Below are positions 26,622-34,206 of a stretch of DNA of 41,504 nt, piece by piece. The stretch lies in contig DAOVLE010000014.1 in the NCBI GenBank assembly GCA_030631415.1, positions 1 to 41,504 of the forward strand. Direction: 5' to 3'. The notes beneath the pieces were generated by a model. That model ran no database searches. It worked only from the letters and a program-made list of their open reading frames with translations, and was not told the DNA's origin. The stretch's first letter is position 1. Every line of letters begins with the position of its first letter. Origin of the DNA: JAAEQG01 sp023133475. GTDB lineage: Bacteria > Planctomycetota > Phycisphaerae > UBA1845. Made by a program: the position numbers and the translations under genes.

Positions 26622-26644
26622 GCGGCGGGTGGAACCCGCCCTAC
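26622..26644. repeat. GGCGGGTGGAACCCGCC palindrome
   Basis: A single palindromic unit ending CCCTAC, 18 bases upstream of the start of the periplasmic-protein gene on the minus strand. It directly abuts the longer GC-rich repeat that follows. Confidence 0.75.
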
Positions 26645-26676
26645 TCCGCCCCCGGAGGGGGCATCGGAATATAGCC

Positions 26677-26907
26677 CAGGGTGAAGCGAAGCGAACCCTG
26701 GGTTGGCGTTTCGTGTAACCCAAGCCCCCGGAGGGGGGCGATGGAATCCGCAGTGAGCCAGGCGATCCGTCGCCCCCTTCGGGGGCTTGGGGCGGAAGGG
26801 ACAGCTTACCCAGGGCTCGCTGCGCTTCGCCCCGGGCTATATTCCGTCGCCTCCTTCGGAGGCTAAGAATACGAACAAGAACGCAAACATTGGGTTCACG
26901 ACGTTGC
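26677..26907. repeat. 230-bp GC-rich dispersed repeat, copy A
   Basis: A long repeat with several internal hairpins (AGCCCCCGGAGGGG, CGCCCCCTTCGGGGGC, CGCCTCCTTCGGAGGC). Its reverse complement is at 41142-41371 and aligns along the full length with scattered differences. Edges: CAGGGTGAAGCGAAGCGAAC on the left and ACATTGGGTTCACGACGTTG on the right. A fragment is at about 8019-8050. The remaining part of the 487-base gap (26908-27090) has no convincing gene; it is the leader of the zinc-ribbon gene. Confidence 0.85.
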
Positions 26908-27090
26908 ATGGCAAGAAAACACCCTCGATTCCCCAAGCAAGTCCAACATCCACTTCGTCTCGTGTACTCCAGATGCGGCTGGTGTGCAAGCGGGCTGCTT
27001 GCAGTGCCGGCGTTGGTGTGCATAATGGGGCGGACGTCGCAGTTCTGCCATTCCGGCAGGGCTCGAAGGTAGGAGGTCACAAACAAACCT

Positions 27091-27816
27091 ATGGGTAAAA
27101 CCCTCGACGCGCTACGGCATCTTCAAGAACTGGAGCTAAAACTTGGTGACTTGATCCGGGAAGAAGAGTCCAAACGACGCCAGATCCGGATGCTTGAGCG
27201 TCAACTTCAAAAAAACAATCAGGAGTTAGAGGACCAGCAGAACACAATCCGGCATCATGAGGTGGAAATCCACAGCCTCGAACTCGATATCAGCTCCCGC
27301 GAAGAGACTATCCAAAAACATCGGGTCGCCCTCAACACGACCAAGACAAACAAAGATTACGCAGCCGTACTGTCCACCATCAATACGGAAAAGGCCGATA
27401 CCTCGAAGCTCGAAAACCGTGTGCTGGAGCTTATGAGCGTCAAGGACTCGCTCCAGTCCGCCTGCGACGAGAAAACTGCCGGACGCGATAAGATTCAAGA
27501 GCGTCAGGCCCACGCCGAAGCCAAGCTGAAGGCCTACCTCGAACGCACGCACGAGCAACGCGTGGAACTGACCCATCAGCGTAAGGAAGCCAGTCAAGCA
27601 CTTCCGCCCACGGTGATGAATACTTTTGACCGGGCGGCTGAGCGGTTGGAAGGCGAGGCCTTGGCGATGATCCGCAAGGTCAATCCCAAGCGGGACGAGT
27701 ACGTTTGCGAGGGGTGTAATATGTCGGTTACGCTCGAGACGATCAATTCATTGCGCACGCGCGATGAAGTGGTGTTGTGCAATAGCTGCGGTCGGATTTT
27801 GTTTCTTGCGGATTAA
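27091..27816 (+). CDS. C4-type zinc-ribbon coiled-coil protein
   Basis: A 241-residue cytoplasmic protein of the DUF164/zf-RING_7 type (CdsZ-like). Residues 1-165 are a long helical hairpin rich in Glu, Lys and Leu, including the family-typical KTNKDYAAVLSTI segment; the C-terminus holds a four-Cys zinc ribbon (VCEGCNMSV and LCNSCGRILF). Members are thought to bind nucleic acid, but no specific role is established from this sequence. The ATG at 27091 follows AGGAGGT, but with a long gap of about 13 bases. The amidase gene starts 7 bases after its stop, so the pair is likely one transcript. Confidence 0.9.
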   Translation: MGKTLDALRHLQELELKLGDLIREEESKRRQIRMLERQLQKNNQELEDQQNTIRHHEVEIHSLELDISSREETIQKHRVALNTTKTNKDYAAVLSTINTEKADTSKLENRVLELMSVKDSLQSACDEKTAGRDKIQERQAHAEAKLKAYLERTHEQRVELTHQRKEASQALPPTVMNTFDRAAERLEGEALAMIRKVNPKRDEYVCEGCNMSVTLETINSLRTRDEVVLCNSCGRILFLAD

Positions 27817-27823
27817 CTCACCG

Positions 27824-28486
27824 ATGAAGCGGTTTTTCTGTGTTACGGTAGGGGTATTGTGGGTTGGTGGGGTTTGCGGTTGCACTCCGAGCGGAGTGTT
27901 GGCGGAGCTTCCGGACCCGCTGTTCGGGACGGTTCGCCCGGTTCGCGTTTGCAAAACGCTTTCCGTGGAGCTGCCCGCGGTCGTCAAGCTGCCGTCGCCC
28001 AGACCTTCGCACACCATGGAGCTTGGCTGGATACCACCGGGCGGCGTCAGCCGGCGATGGGCTTGCATGGTGATCCATCACAGTGCCGGCGAGGTGGGCG
28101 GCGCCGAAGCCTTCGACCGCTTTCACCGCAACGTCCGAAAATGGGACGAATTGGGGTATCACTTCGTCATCGGCAACGGCAGCAATACCGCCAACGGCGA
28201 GATCGAGGTCGGATCACGCTGGACCAAGCAAAAACACGGGGCTCACTGCAAAACACCCGACCAACATTACAACTATCACGGTATCGGAATATGCCTGGTG
28301 GGGGACTTTACGCATCATCCCCCATCAGCCGCCCAGATGGACTCGCTGGCCAGACTGGTCGGTTTCCTGATGGAGGAATGCGATATCGACATTTCTCAGG
28401 TGCTCACTCACCGAGGGGTGACGCATCGGACCGAATGCCCCGGAGCATGCTTCTCGCTTGATGCGCTCAAGGCGAGGTTAAAGTAA
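27824..28486 (+). CDS. N-acetylmuramoyl-L-alanine amidase, Amidase_2/PGRP type
   Basis: A 220-residue peptidoglycan amidase that would cut the bond between N-acetylmuramate and the stem peptide, using zinc. The Amidase_2 fold shows in MVIHHSAG (first metal His), NGEIEVGSRW, GAHCKT, NYHGIGICLVGDF and LTHRGVTHRTECPGACF (second His and the conserved Cys). The N-terminus is a signal sequence ending GVCGC, which resembles a lipobox (V-C-G before Cys), so the protein is probably a lipoprotein or exported. ATG 27824 is used; the frame extends to 27764 inside the preceding gene. It starts 7 bases after the zinc-ribbon gene. Confidence 0.92.
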   Translation: MKRFFCVTVGVLWVGGVCGCTPSGVLAELPDPLFGTVRPVRVCKTLSVELPAVVKLPSPRPSHTMELGWIPPGGVSRRWACMVIHHSAGEVGGAEAFDRFHRNVRKWDELGYHFVIGNGSNTANGEIEVGSRWTKQKHGAHCKTPDQHYNYHGIGICLVGDFTHHPPSAAQMDSLARLVGFLMEECDIDISQVLTHRGVTHRTECPGACFSLDALKARLK

Positions 28487-28491
28487 TAGGT

Positions 28492-28548
28492 GTAGGGCGG
28501 GTTTCACCCGCCGCACCATGCCGGGAAGGCGGGTGAAACCCGCCCTAC
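28492..28548. repeat. GGGCGGGTT double palindrome
   Basis: A complete 57-bp copy, GTAGGGCGGGTTTCACCCGC then CGCACCATGCCGGGAA and the inverted arm. It begins five bases after the amidase stop codon. Confidence 0.8.
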
Positions 28549-28572
28549 CTCTGACTGCCTGTTGCCTCGTAA

Positions 28573-28621
28573 AAAGGAAGACGCCTGGTCGGCTCTGCTT
28601 ACCGGCCAGGCGACGTCCTTT
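28573..28621. terminator. Long GC stem-loop after the amidase gene
   Basis: Arms 28573-28592 and 28602-28621 pair at 18 of 20 positions (one G-U) around a nine-base loop. It is unlike the dispersed palindromes, so it is probably a specific transcript end or structured RNA. The U-run (TTTT at 28643) comes 20 bases later, after a GGAGGAGGAAGGAGGAGG purine stretch, so an intrinsic terminator is not certain. Further on, a perfect 9-bp inverted repeat AATATATTT/AAATATATT lies at 28667-28675 and 28687-28695. No gene was seen in 28549-28852. Confidence 0.5.
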
Positions 28622-28808
28622 CGGAGGAGGAAGGAGGAGGTCTTTTGCTTGGTACTTCTCCTATCGAATATATTTGGGTGTCAGGCAAATATATTACAAC
28701 TTTTTTGAGATCATTGTGGGCGACCAGCCCTGGCGGTGTTTTCGGTGGAATAATATGGGGCTCTTGTGGAGCGAGTTGGAACTTGCCAACCGGCGTGGTG
28801 GGTTAACC

Positions 28809-28836
28809 CGGATATTTCACCGCGGACCCGACCTAC
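28809..28836. repeat. Remnant of GGATATTTCACCGCGG element joined to GTAGGTCGGGTCC
   Basis: CGGATATTTCACCGCGG, the end of the MITE-like element seen at 29505-29601, is followed directly by GACCCGACCTAC, the reverse complement of the GTAGGTCGGGTC half palindrome. The junction of two repeat families is visible inside one gap. Confidence 0.6.
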
Positions 28837-28852
28837 AAACTGAATCAGCGCA

Positions 28853-28884
28853 TAAAAATATAGGGCCACCTATATGGTGGCCCT
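28853..28884 (-). terminator. Rho-independent terminator of the RRM gene
   Basis: A perfect 9-bp stem, AGGGCCACC at 28862-28870 with GGTGGCCCT at 28876-28884, is followed on the minus strand by TATATTTTTATG. It lies 26 bases past the stop codon of the RNA-binding protein gene and has both the stem and the U-run expected of an intrinsic terminator. Confidence 0.85.
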
Positions 28885-28909
28885 GTGTTTTCCAATGCCG
28901 TTACGTGGC

Positions 28910-29209
28910 TTAGTAGCGGTCTCGGCCACCGCCGCCGTAACCGCCACCTCCGGTGTGTGGTGCGCGGGGCTTGGCTTCGTTCACCGTCAGCGCCCGATCG
29001 CCGTGCATCTGGCCGTTCAGCGCCGCGATGGCTGCGTCGGCCTCCGCATCGGAGCCCATCTCCGCGAATCCGAACCCCTTACTCCGTCCCGTACTCCGGT
29101 CACTGATGACTTCCGCGCTCAGAATCGTTCCGTGCGCCGACAACAGCGCCTCCAAGTCTGAACTGCTGACATCATAGCCGAGGTTCCCAACATACAACCT
29201 CTTGCTCAT
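28910..29209 (-). CDS. RRM-domain glycine-rich RNA-binding protein
   Basis: A 99-residue cytoplasmic protein with one RNA recognition motif: RNP2-like LYVGNLGYDV at residues 4-13 and RNP1-like SKGFGFAEM at about 45-53, followed by a short tail rich in Gly, Tyr and Arg (GGGGYGGGGRDRY). Such small RRM proteins in cyanobacteria and planctomycetes often respond to cold or stress; that role is inferred here. The ATG at 29209 has AGGAG six bases upstream, a strong start. It is monocistronic, with its own terminator downstream. Confidence 0.93.
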   Translation of the reverse strand: MSKRLYVGNLGYDVSSSDLEALLSAHGTILSAEVISDRSTGRSKGFGFAEMGSDAEADAAIAALNGQMHGDRALTVNEAKPRAPHTGGGGYGGGGRDRY

Positions 29210-29439
29210 CGCAATCTCCTGTCGATGGCACGTCCGACCCACTGTTTTACTTTCAGGGTCGTGGGTGAAAGCAGCCGACATTCCGGCCTCAAAGGTAGGA
29301 AGGCGATCTCGGCAATGCGATCCAGACTTGGCTTGCCCACGTCAGGTATGTGCCTAGTTCGACGAACCAACCGCCGGTAGCATACCCGGAACTCTGCACA
29401 AGTCAACTCGACGTGAATATTCAGTGAACCCGTGAACCG

Positions 29440-29624
29440 GGTGGCCCACCTCTTCAGAGGTAGGGGACACGAATGGTCAACCGATTCGCGTCCCCCACGG
29501 CTAACCCGCATTTCTCACACCGCAGAGAGCAACGCTAATTGCGATAACTCCCTACCTCTCAACTCTCCGCGGTCTCTGCGTGCTCCGCGGTGAAATATCC
29601 GGGCTAAAGCCATGGGGCACCCAG
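29440..29624. repeat. GGGCCACC palindrome interrupted by an insertion
   Basis: The left part 29440-29504 (GGTGGCCCACCTCTTCAGAG ... CCACGGCTAA) and the right part 29602-29624 (GGCTAAAGCCATGGGGCACC) are the two sides of a palindrome like that at 3747-3863. In the intact copy they run straight on; here 97 bases separate them and GGCTAA is present on both sides. The rest of the gap (29210-29439) has no gene; it is the leader of the RRM gene. Confidence 0.8.
29505..29601. mobile_element. 97-bp MITE-like insertion with 6-bp target duplication
   Basis: The inserted segment starts CCCGCATTTCTCACACCGC and ends GCGGTGAAATATCCG, imperfect terminal inverted repeats. It is flanked by GGCTAA at 29499-29504 and 29602-29607, which appears once in the uninterrupted palindrome at 3747-3863. 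A related sequence in inverse orientation is at 32872-32942 and a remnant at 28809-28825. It has no coding capacity; a transposase acting in trans is assumed, not seen. Confidence 0.6.
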
Positions 29625-29665
29625 CCGCTCGCTCACGGTCGCGGCACTGATTGGGTGGCAGTTAC

Positions 29666-29950
29666 TCAGGGTTCGGTAGGTTCCAGTGGTTTCCCGCACT
29701 CCAGGCAGTTCGGTTCGCAGGGGTCATAGGCCAGTGCTCCGCAATGCGAACAGCGCTGGGGAGGCGGCTGAGGTCGGCCAACCGTCCACATGTATGCCAG
29801 CCCACAGACCAACGCAGGAATGCCCACCACCGCTAAAAAACGCCAGATCGTACGCCAATCATAAGGCACCACCGGATCCAACACCCGGATGAGCACAAAC
29901 GCCAGCGGCAAAGCCAGCAACACCGCAATGAACAAAACTGCAGGCTTCAT
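29666..29950 (-). CDS. Membrane protein with C-terminal zinc ribbon
   Basis: A 94-residue protein with two predicted transmembrane helices (AVLFIAVLLALPLAFVLI and FLAVVGIPALVCGLAYMW) and a C-terminal four-Cys zinc ribbon (RCSHCGALAYD, NCLECGKPLEP). The order is the reverse of the small zinc-ribbon protein at 7732-7965. Family not recognised; probably an inner-membrane protein with the zinc site in the cytoplasm. ATG 29950 has AAGG close upstream. The frame is open to 30133 but would overlap the transporter's leader. It is divergent from the transporter gene. Confidence 0.7.
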   Translation of the reverse strand: MKPAVLFIAVLLALPLAFVLIRVLDPVVPYDWRTIWRFLAVVGIPALVCGLAYMWTVGRPQPPPQRCSHCGALAYDPCEPNCLECGKPLEPTEP

Positions 29951-30111
29951 GACCTTATTATAAGCCCGATCGCCGGTGATTTGAACTGCGCCCCGATTTC
30001 CGTTACCGTCCGCTGTTGTACCCGCCTCGGCATCTACCAGCCGACAGAAACGGCGGATGATTCCATTCCAGGCTCCGACTCCGATAAGTGAGTGAAAGGA
30101 CCGGCAAAGCG

Positions 30112-32814
30112 ATGAGTGAATCAAGTACCCCAACCGCTCCCGAGCAAAACCCCCACCCGCCTCGCAAAGCCTTCGGTCACACCTACTGGATGCTCAACAG
30201 CATCGAGGCTTTCGAGCGTCTGGCTTATTTCGGGATCCGCTCGGTGGTCCCCATCTACATCATGCAGGCCACCGAACCGGGCGGGCTGCACATGACTGCG
30301 GTCCACAAAGGGTGGATATACGCTTGGTGGGCCATCTTTCAATCCTGGCTGCCCATGTTCACCGGCGGTATCGCGGACCGCTACGGGTACAAGCGGGTAC
30401 TGGTCTGTGCCATCAGCACCAACGTCGTCGGTTACCTGATAATGGCGTCGTTTCACAGCTACCACGGTTTCTTCGCCGGGATCCTGGTGTTGGCCACCGG
30501 CACGGCGTTCTTCAAACCCGCCTTGCAGGGCTCCATTGCTCAGAACCTGAACAAAAGCAATGCGTCCATGGGCTGGGGTGTTTTCTACTGGGTGGTGAAC
30601 GTCGGCGCGGTTACCGCCCCGCTGTTGGCCACCGTAATCCTTGGCAAGCCGCACAGTGCCGAGGGATGGCGGAATCTGTTCCTGGCTTCGGCGGCGTATA
30701 CCGCGATGAACCTGTTGCTGCTGCTCACCTTCAGGGATGTGCCCTCCGGGGCGGACAAGAGCACGAGCGTGATCAAGGTCTTCTGGAGCACCATTGAGAA
30801 CATCTGGCCTTACTGGTTCCGCGGGGGCACATTTGATTTGTTGCGTGGGGTGCCCGGTCTGATGCTGAGTGTCGCCGGTCTGGGCATCTTGATTTTCGAA
30901 CCACTGGCGAGTCTCGGCTGGTTGCAGTGGGTCCTGGGCGGGTGCGGAGTGGCTGGTGGAGTGTTGTTGATGTTATGGCTCCGCGGTGGCCAATTCGTCT
31001 GGCAGGTCCGTTTGCCGGCGTTCTTGCTGATCATGTCCTGTTTCTGGATGATGATGTACCAGGTTTGGGACCTGCATCCCAACTTCATCGAGGACTGGGT
31101 GGACAGTGCGCCGGTGGCTCAGCATGTGCCGTTTGAGTCGTGGCGGGAGTATGGTGACCGCGGGCTGATTCGCGTGCCCCAGCAGATTCTGCTGACGCTC
31201 AATGCCTTTTTGATCGTGTTGCTGGTGATACCGATTTCGTGGCTGGTGCGCCGGATGCGTGCGCTCAGTTCCATGCTGATCGGCATGGGAATAACCACCG
31301 TCGGGCTTTTGATCGCCGGTCTGACCGGTAGCGGGTGGATTTTGCTCTTTGGCATCGCGTTCTTCTCGCTGGGTGAGATGCTCATCGGGCCTAAGAAGAA
31401 CCAATACCTGAGTCTGATAGCTCCGCCGGGCAAGAAGGGCTTGTATCTCGGGTACGTCAACATCCCGGTGGGCGTGGGTGTAGGGCTTGGCTCTTTGATT
31501 GCCGGGGTGGTGTACGATCATTTTGGCGAGAAGGCTTCGTTGGCATTGAAACACCTGGGGGCCAACACCGAACTGGTGGCCCGTGCCGCCCAATCCGCCG
31601 ATTGGAGCGATTCCCTTGAGAAGATTCCGGAGTTGACCGGGATTGAACGTGCCCAAGCCTTCGAGTTGGCTTGCGAGAGCCTCAAGCAGGATGCGGCGAC
31701 GGCAGCCGAAACCTTACGGCAAGCTTTCCAATACGACCAAGGCCAGATAGTCAACCTCGGGCTTGAATACCTGGCGCTGCATGAGGATTCCCGTGACCAG
31801 GTGACGGTGGGTTTGGCGAAGGCTCTGCTCCAGGTGGAAAACGATCCCGTTGCCAACTCCGTAGGGCAACAGCTTTCCGAGGGGCGGGTGACGCTTGCTC
31901 AAATCGGCGTCGCCCGGTTTGTGCATCTGCTCCCCGACGCCCTGGGTTGCAAGCGCCTCGAGATATTCAACATCGTCCGCGAGCAGATCAACCAGGATTT
32001 GCCAGCCGACCAGCGCCATGATGATGCGCAGATCGAAGATATGTTATGGGGCCAGTTTGCCGGGGACCGCGAGACTCTCAACAATCTGGCTTTGGAATAC
32101 CTGGCCCAGGGAACGGGCCTGGTTAGTCGTTCCGTAGCGGGAATGTCTTTCACCAACCCTGTGGAGGACATCGAGAAACGTGTCGGCATCGGCAGGACCA
32201 AGTCTTTTGCTGCTCTTAGCATGGCTTTGGGGGCTGATGCCGAGGCGGTGGACGAAGCCCTTGCAGGCTTGCAGGTTCCTTCCGCTGACTTTCAGGACCG
32301 CACGTATATCTATCTGATAAATCAACCGCACTGGCGTTTCCTGGCACTTGCCCGGAAGAATTGGGCCAAGGACCTGGATTTGTTGCGTGACATCGTGCAG
32401 TCGGACGCTGCCGTCAAGGAATTGGTGGCGGATGAAGTGGACCAGCTCGGTTGGTGGGGGCGGTTGGTTGGGGGAGTGAAGGGAATCTTCGTTTCCGGGG
32501 AAGACGGGGAACTGAGCATGGAGCGGAAGCTGGCTGACAAACCCGACCTCGTTCAGAAAGCCCTGGCAGTCAAGGACTGGTCGAGTTCGGCGGATCAAGC
32601 CGCTCGTTTGTTGGGGCTGAGTGCGTTCGAGGCCCGGGCTTTTGTTGCGGCGGAGGTCAACCATTCACCGTTGACTACCACGCAGCTTCTTTGGGATCGT
32701 TATCATCCACAGTACAAGGTTTGGGTTCCCTTTGCGGCGATTGGGGTGGTGGCAGCCATCGCCTTAGCCATCTTCGGCCAGATGGCCAAGAGGTGGTCGG
32801 ACATGAATGCCTGA
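30112..32814 (+). CDS. POT/MFS-type transporter with a large insertion before the last helix
   Basis: A 900-residue membrane protein of the proton-dependent oligopeptide transporter (POT/PTR) type in the major facilitator superfamily. The POT signature is IEAFERLAYFGIRSVVP near residue 30, and GGIADRYGYKRVL is the MFS loop. Eleven to thirteen helices fill residues 30-465. A soluble, mostly helical region of about 400 residues (roughly 468-870; starting after VVYDHFGEKASL) then separates these from one last helix (FAAIGVVAAIALAIFGQM). POT proteins are usually 450-600 residues, so this insertion is abnormal; I recognise no domain in it. ATG 30112 is used, with AAAGGA about 12 bases upstream; GTG 30088 is an alternative. 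The likely substrate is di/tripeptides, by family only. It is a single gene flanked by inverted copies of a MITE-like repeat. Confidence 0.85.
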   Translation: MSESSTPTAPEQNPHPPRKAFGHTYWMLNSIEAFERLAYFGIRSVVPIYIMQATEPGGLHMTAVHKGWIYAWWAIFQSWLPMFTGGIADRYGYKRVLVCAISTNVVGYLIMASFHSYHGFFAGILVLATGTAFFKPALQGSIAQNLNKSNASMGWGVFYWVVNVGAVTAPLLATVILGKPHSAEGWRNLFLASAAYTAMNLLLLLTFRDVPSGADKSTSVIKVFWSTIENIWPYWFRGGTFDLLRGVPGLMLSVAGLGILIFEPLASLGWLQWVLGGCGVAGGVLLMLWLRGGQFVWQVRLPAFLLIMSCFWMMMYQVWDLHPNFIEDWVDSAPVAQHVPFESWREYGDRGLIRVPQQILLTLNAFLIVLLVIPISWLVRRMRALSSMLIGMGITTVGLLIAGLTGSGWILLFGIAFFSLGEMLIGPKKNQYLSLIAPPGKKGLYLGYVNIPVGVGVGLGSLIAGVVYDHFGEKASLALKHLGANTELVARAAQSADWSDSLEKIPELTGIERAQAFELACESLKQDAATAAETLRQAFQYDQGQIVNLGLEYLALHEDSRDQVTVGLAKALLQVENDPVANSVGQQLSEGRVTLAQIGVARFVHLLPDALGCKRLEIFNIVREQINQDLPADQRHDDAQIEDMLWGQFAGDRETLNNLALEYLAQGTGLVSRSVAGMSFTNPVEDIEKRVGIGRTKSFAALSMALGADAEAVDEALAGLQVPSADFQDRTYIYLINQPHWRFLALARKNWAKDLDLLRDIVQSDAAVKELVADEVDQLGWWGRLVGGVKGIFVSGEDGELSMERKLADKPDLVQKALAVKDWSSSADQAARLLGLSAFEARAFVAAEVNHSPLTTTQLLWDRYHPQYKVWVPFAAIGVVAAIALAIFGQMAKRWSDMNA

Positions 32815-32871
32815 CCAGTAATCCCAGCCGCGTAGAATCTACGTAGCCCAACAAGACTCTGCCCATAACCA

Positions 32872-32942
32872 GGATATTTCACCGCGGAGCACGCAGAGAC
32901 CGCAAAGACTTGAAAAGTAGGGAGTTACCGAAATCAGCGTTG
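32872..32942. repeat. Copy of the GGATATTTCACCGCGG element
   Basis: The segment GGATATTTCACCGCGGAGCA ... AGTAGGGAGTTACCGAAAT resembles the reverse complement of 29522-29601 along most of its length, with small differences. Its other end is lost. With the copy at 29505-29601 it brackets the small zinc-ribbon gene and the transporter. Further on, AATATTCAGCAAACCCGTG at 32956-32974 is also shared with 29416-29434. Confidence 0.65.
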
Positions 32943-33038
32943 AACTGACAATGTAAATATTCAGCAAACCCGTGCCACCCGAACCGCACACAAGAATGGG
33001 GGCAGTCGCTACAGGACGATATTGGAGGCAAAAAAGAC

Positions 33039-33066
33039 TTGACCGCTTCCAGCTTTGTGGTAGAAT
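33039..33066 (+). promoter_or_regulatory. Sigma70-type promoter of the 130-aa gene
   Basis: TTGACC at 33039-33044 and TAGAAT at 33061-33066 are separated by 16 bases. Transcription would begin near 33073, giving a short leader that includes AAGGAGG (33074-33080) before the ATG at 33087. The apparent TTG start codon at 33039 is in fact this -35 box. Confidence 0.65.
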
Positions 33067-33086
33067 TGAAAGTAAGGAGGCGTATT

Positions 33087-33479
33087 ATGGGATTTGAGTT
33101 CTTCACGGAATCCGGGCGAGGCTTCCGGCCACGAGCCTCGATCCGGAAACAGGGTCAGATAGGACTCAATCAAGGGGCCGTACGGCGATTTGATTTGGAG
33201 CGGTGGAAGTATGCCGTCTTGGGCTATGACCGAGAAAACGGATTAGTCGCCCTGAAACTGACGAATGACGAGACCGAACAGGGTGTCCAGCGGATTGTAA
33301 TTAAGGATGGATCGGCATCGATCTCGGCGCGGTCATTCTTGGAGTATTTCAACATAGGTTACCGGGACGAGACGAAGCAATACGACGCAAGTCACGACGA
33401 GACGAAAGACATGCTCATTGTATCTATTGGCAGTGCGGCCAAGAATGGGGATACGCAAGGCAATCTGATCAACGAGTAA
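33087..33479 (+). CDS. Conserved-looking protein of unknown function
   Basis: A 130-residue soluble protein, family not named. It has a basic N-terminal part (GFRPRASIRKQGQIGLNQ) then a beta-rich core (WKYAVLGYDRENGLVALKL, TNDETEQGVQRIVI, SASISARSFLEYFNIGY) and an acidic, variable tail. There is no helix-turn-helix and no nuclease motif. ATG 33087 has a near-ideal AAGGAGG six bases upstream and its own promoter. It lies 184 bases upstream of the restriction enzyme gene in the same lower-GC island, so it may belong to that system or be an unrelated passenger. Confidence 0.75.
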   Translation: MGFEFFTESGRGFRPRASIRKQGQIGLNQGAVRRFDLERWKYAVLGYDRENGLVALKLTNDETEQGVQRIVIKDGSASISARSFLEYFNIGYRDETKQYDASHDETKDMLIVSIGSAAKNGDTQGNLINE

Positions 33480-33663
33480 AAAACGGTGAGAGTTGGGACA
33501 ATAGCAAAATCGCAATCCCACAAACGGGCGTAAGCGAAGGCTGTGGGCAAGACCGGGACGAAGCGCCGGTCTGTCTGAGCGCACCGGAAAAGGGCCTTGG
33601 CGGGGGGGCCATCGGCTCGGTCTAACGCTGGCGCGAACCAGCGGATCACGCTACGTTGCGGGC
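33480..33663 (+). other. Structured gap before the restriction gene
   Basis: 184 bases without a gene on the plus strand. Two hairpins are visible: GACCGG/CCGGTC at 33551-33556 and 33566-33571, and CGCTGG/CCAGCG at 33626-33631 and 33638-33643, the second just ahead of the ATG. No controller-protein operator or strong promoter was recognised. It may delay or limit translation of the nuclease, which has no clear ribosome binding site; this is inference. Confidence 0.4.
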
Positions 33664-34206
33664 ATGGCGCATCCGCTGGAAAAGATACTGAATGCCAGCG
33701 CTTCGGACATCCTGACGGCAATCGAGAAAGAATTCCGGGCGCAGGTTGACGTGAAGGGCAAGCTGGCCGAGTTGTTCATGGATCGGCAGTTGACGGCGCT
33801 CGAAGAGGCCGGGATGATCCAGGGGCATGTTTGGCAGGACATCGACGGGAAACCCGATTTCATCGTCACCTACAAGGGACGTGACCTTGTTTTGGAATGC
33901 AAAAACATCCGAAACGAGACCTACAAGAAACCGCCATCATTCAAGGTCGAATTGCAGAAGACCCGGAATAGCATGGATGGTAAGCCAACCCGTGGATACG
34001 GGATTGACGAATTCGATGTTCTTGGGGTTGCCCTTTTCAATCAAACTGGGAAATGGGATTACCTTTACATCGCCACCCACCACCTTGAGCGCCGTCCAGA
34101 CTTCGCAGAATTGCTCAAGGTCATGCAACGGGTTCCAATGGAATCCGACTCGCTGGGGCATTGGAAGGCTGATCCAATTGAAGCATTCAATGATGTTCCA
34201 TTATGA
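33664..34206 (+). CDS. Putative type II restriction endonuclease, PD-(D/E)XK
   Basis: A 180-residue soluble protein with a PD-(D/E)XK nuclease signature: P64-D65 in GKPDFIVTY and E78-C79-K80 in LVLECKN, spaced as in many type II restriction enzymes. A helical N-terminal part of about 50 residues comes before and a mixed region after it (GIDEFDVLGVALFNQ). The family is not recognised, and it does not resemble the R.PvuII sequence as I know it. Its stop overlaps the methyltransferase start in ATGA (34203-34206), so the two are translationally coupled; together they form a type II R-M system. Start ATG 33664 has no clear Shine-Dalgarno. Base composition is lower in GC than the surroundings. Confidence 0.8.
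   Translation: MAHPLEKILNASASDILTAIEKEFRAQVDVKGKLAELFMDRQLTALEEAGMIQGHVWQDIDGKPDFIVTYKGRDLVLECKNIRNETYKKPPSFKVELQKTRNSMDGKPTRGYGIDEFDVLGVALFNQTGKWDYLYIATHHLERRPDFAELLKVMQRVPMESDSLGHWKADPIEAFNDVPL

Noticed and set aside
26604..27086. N-terminal extension of the periplasmic binding protein
   Set aside because: It translates the palindrome and the 230-bp repeat; a signal peptide begins at the GTG at 26603 with AGGAAGG just upstream.
28518..28913. Open frame of about 130 codons after the amidase gene
   Set aside because: It runs through a palindromic repeat, the stem-loop and the terminator of the RRM gene, and has no ribosome binding site or protein features.
33087..33479. Controller (C) protein of the restriction-modification system
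   Set aside because: No helix-turn-helix is visible, and no C-box-like operator was seen upstream; left as unknown.
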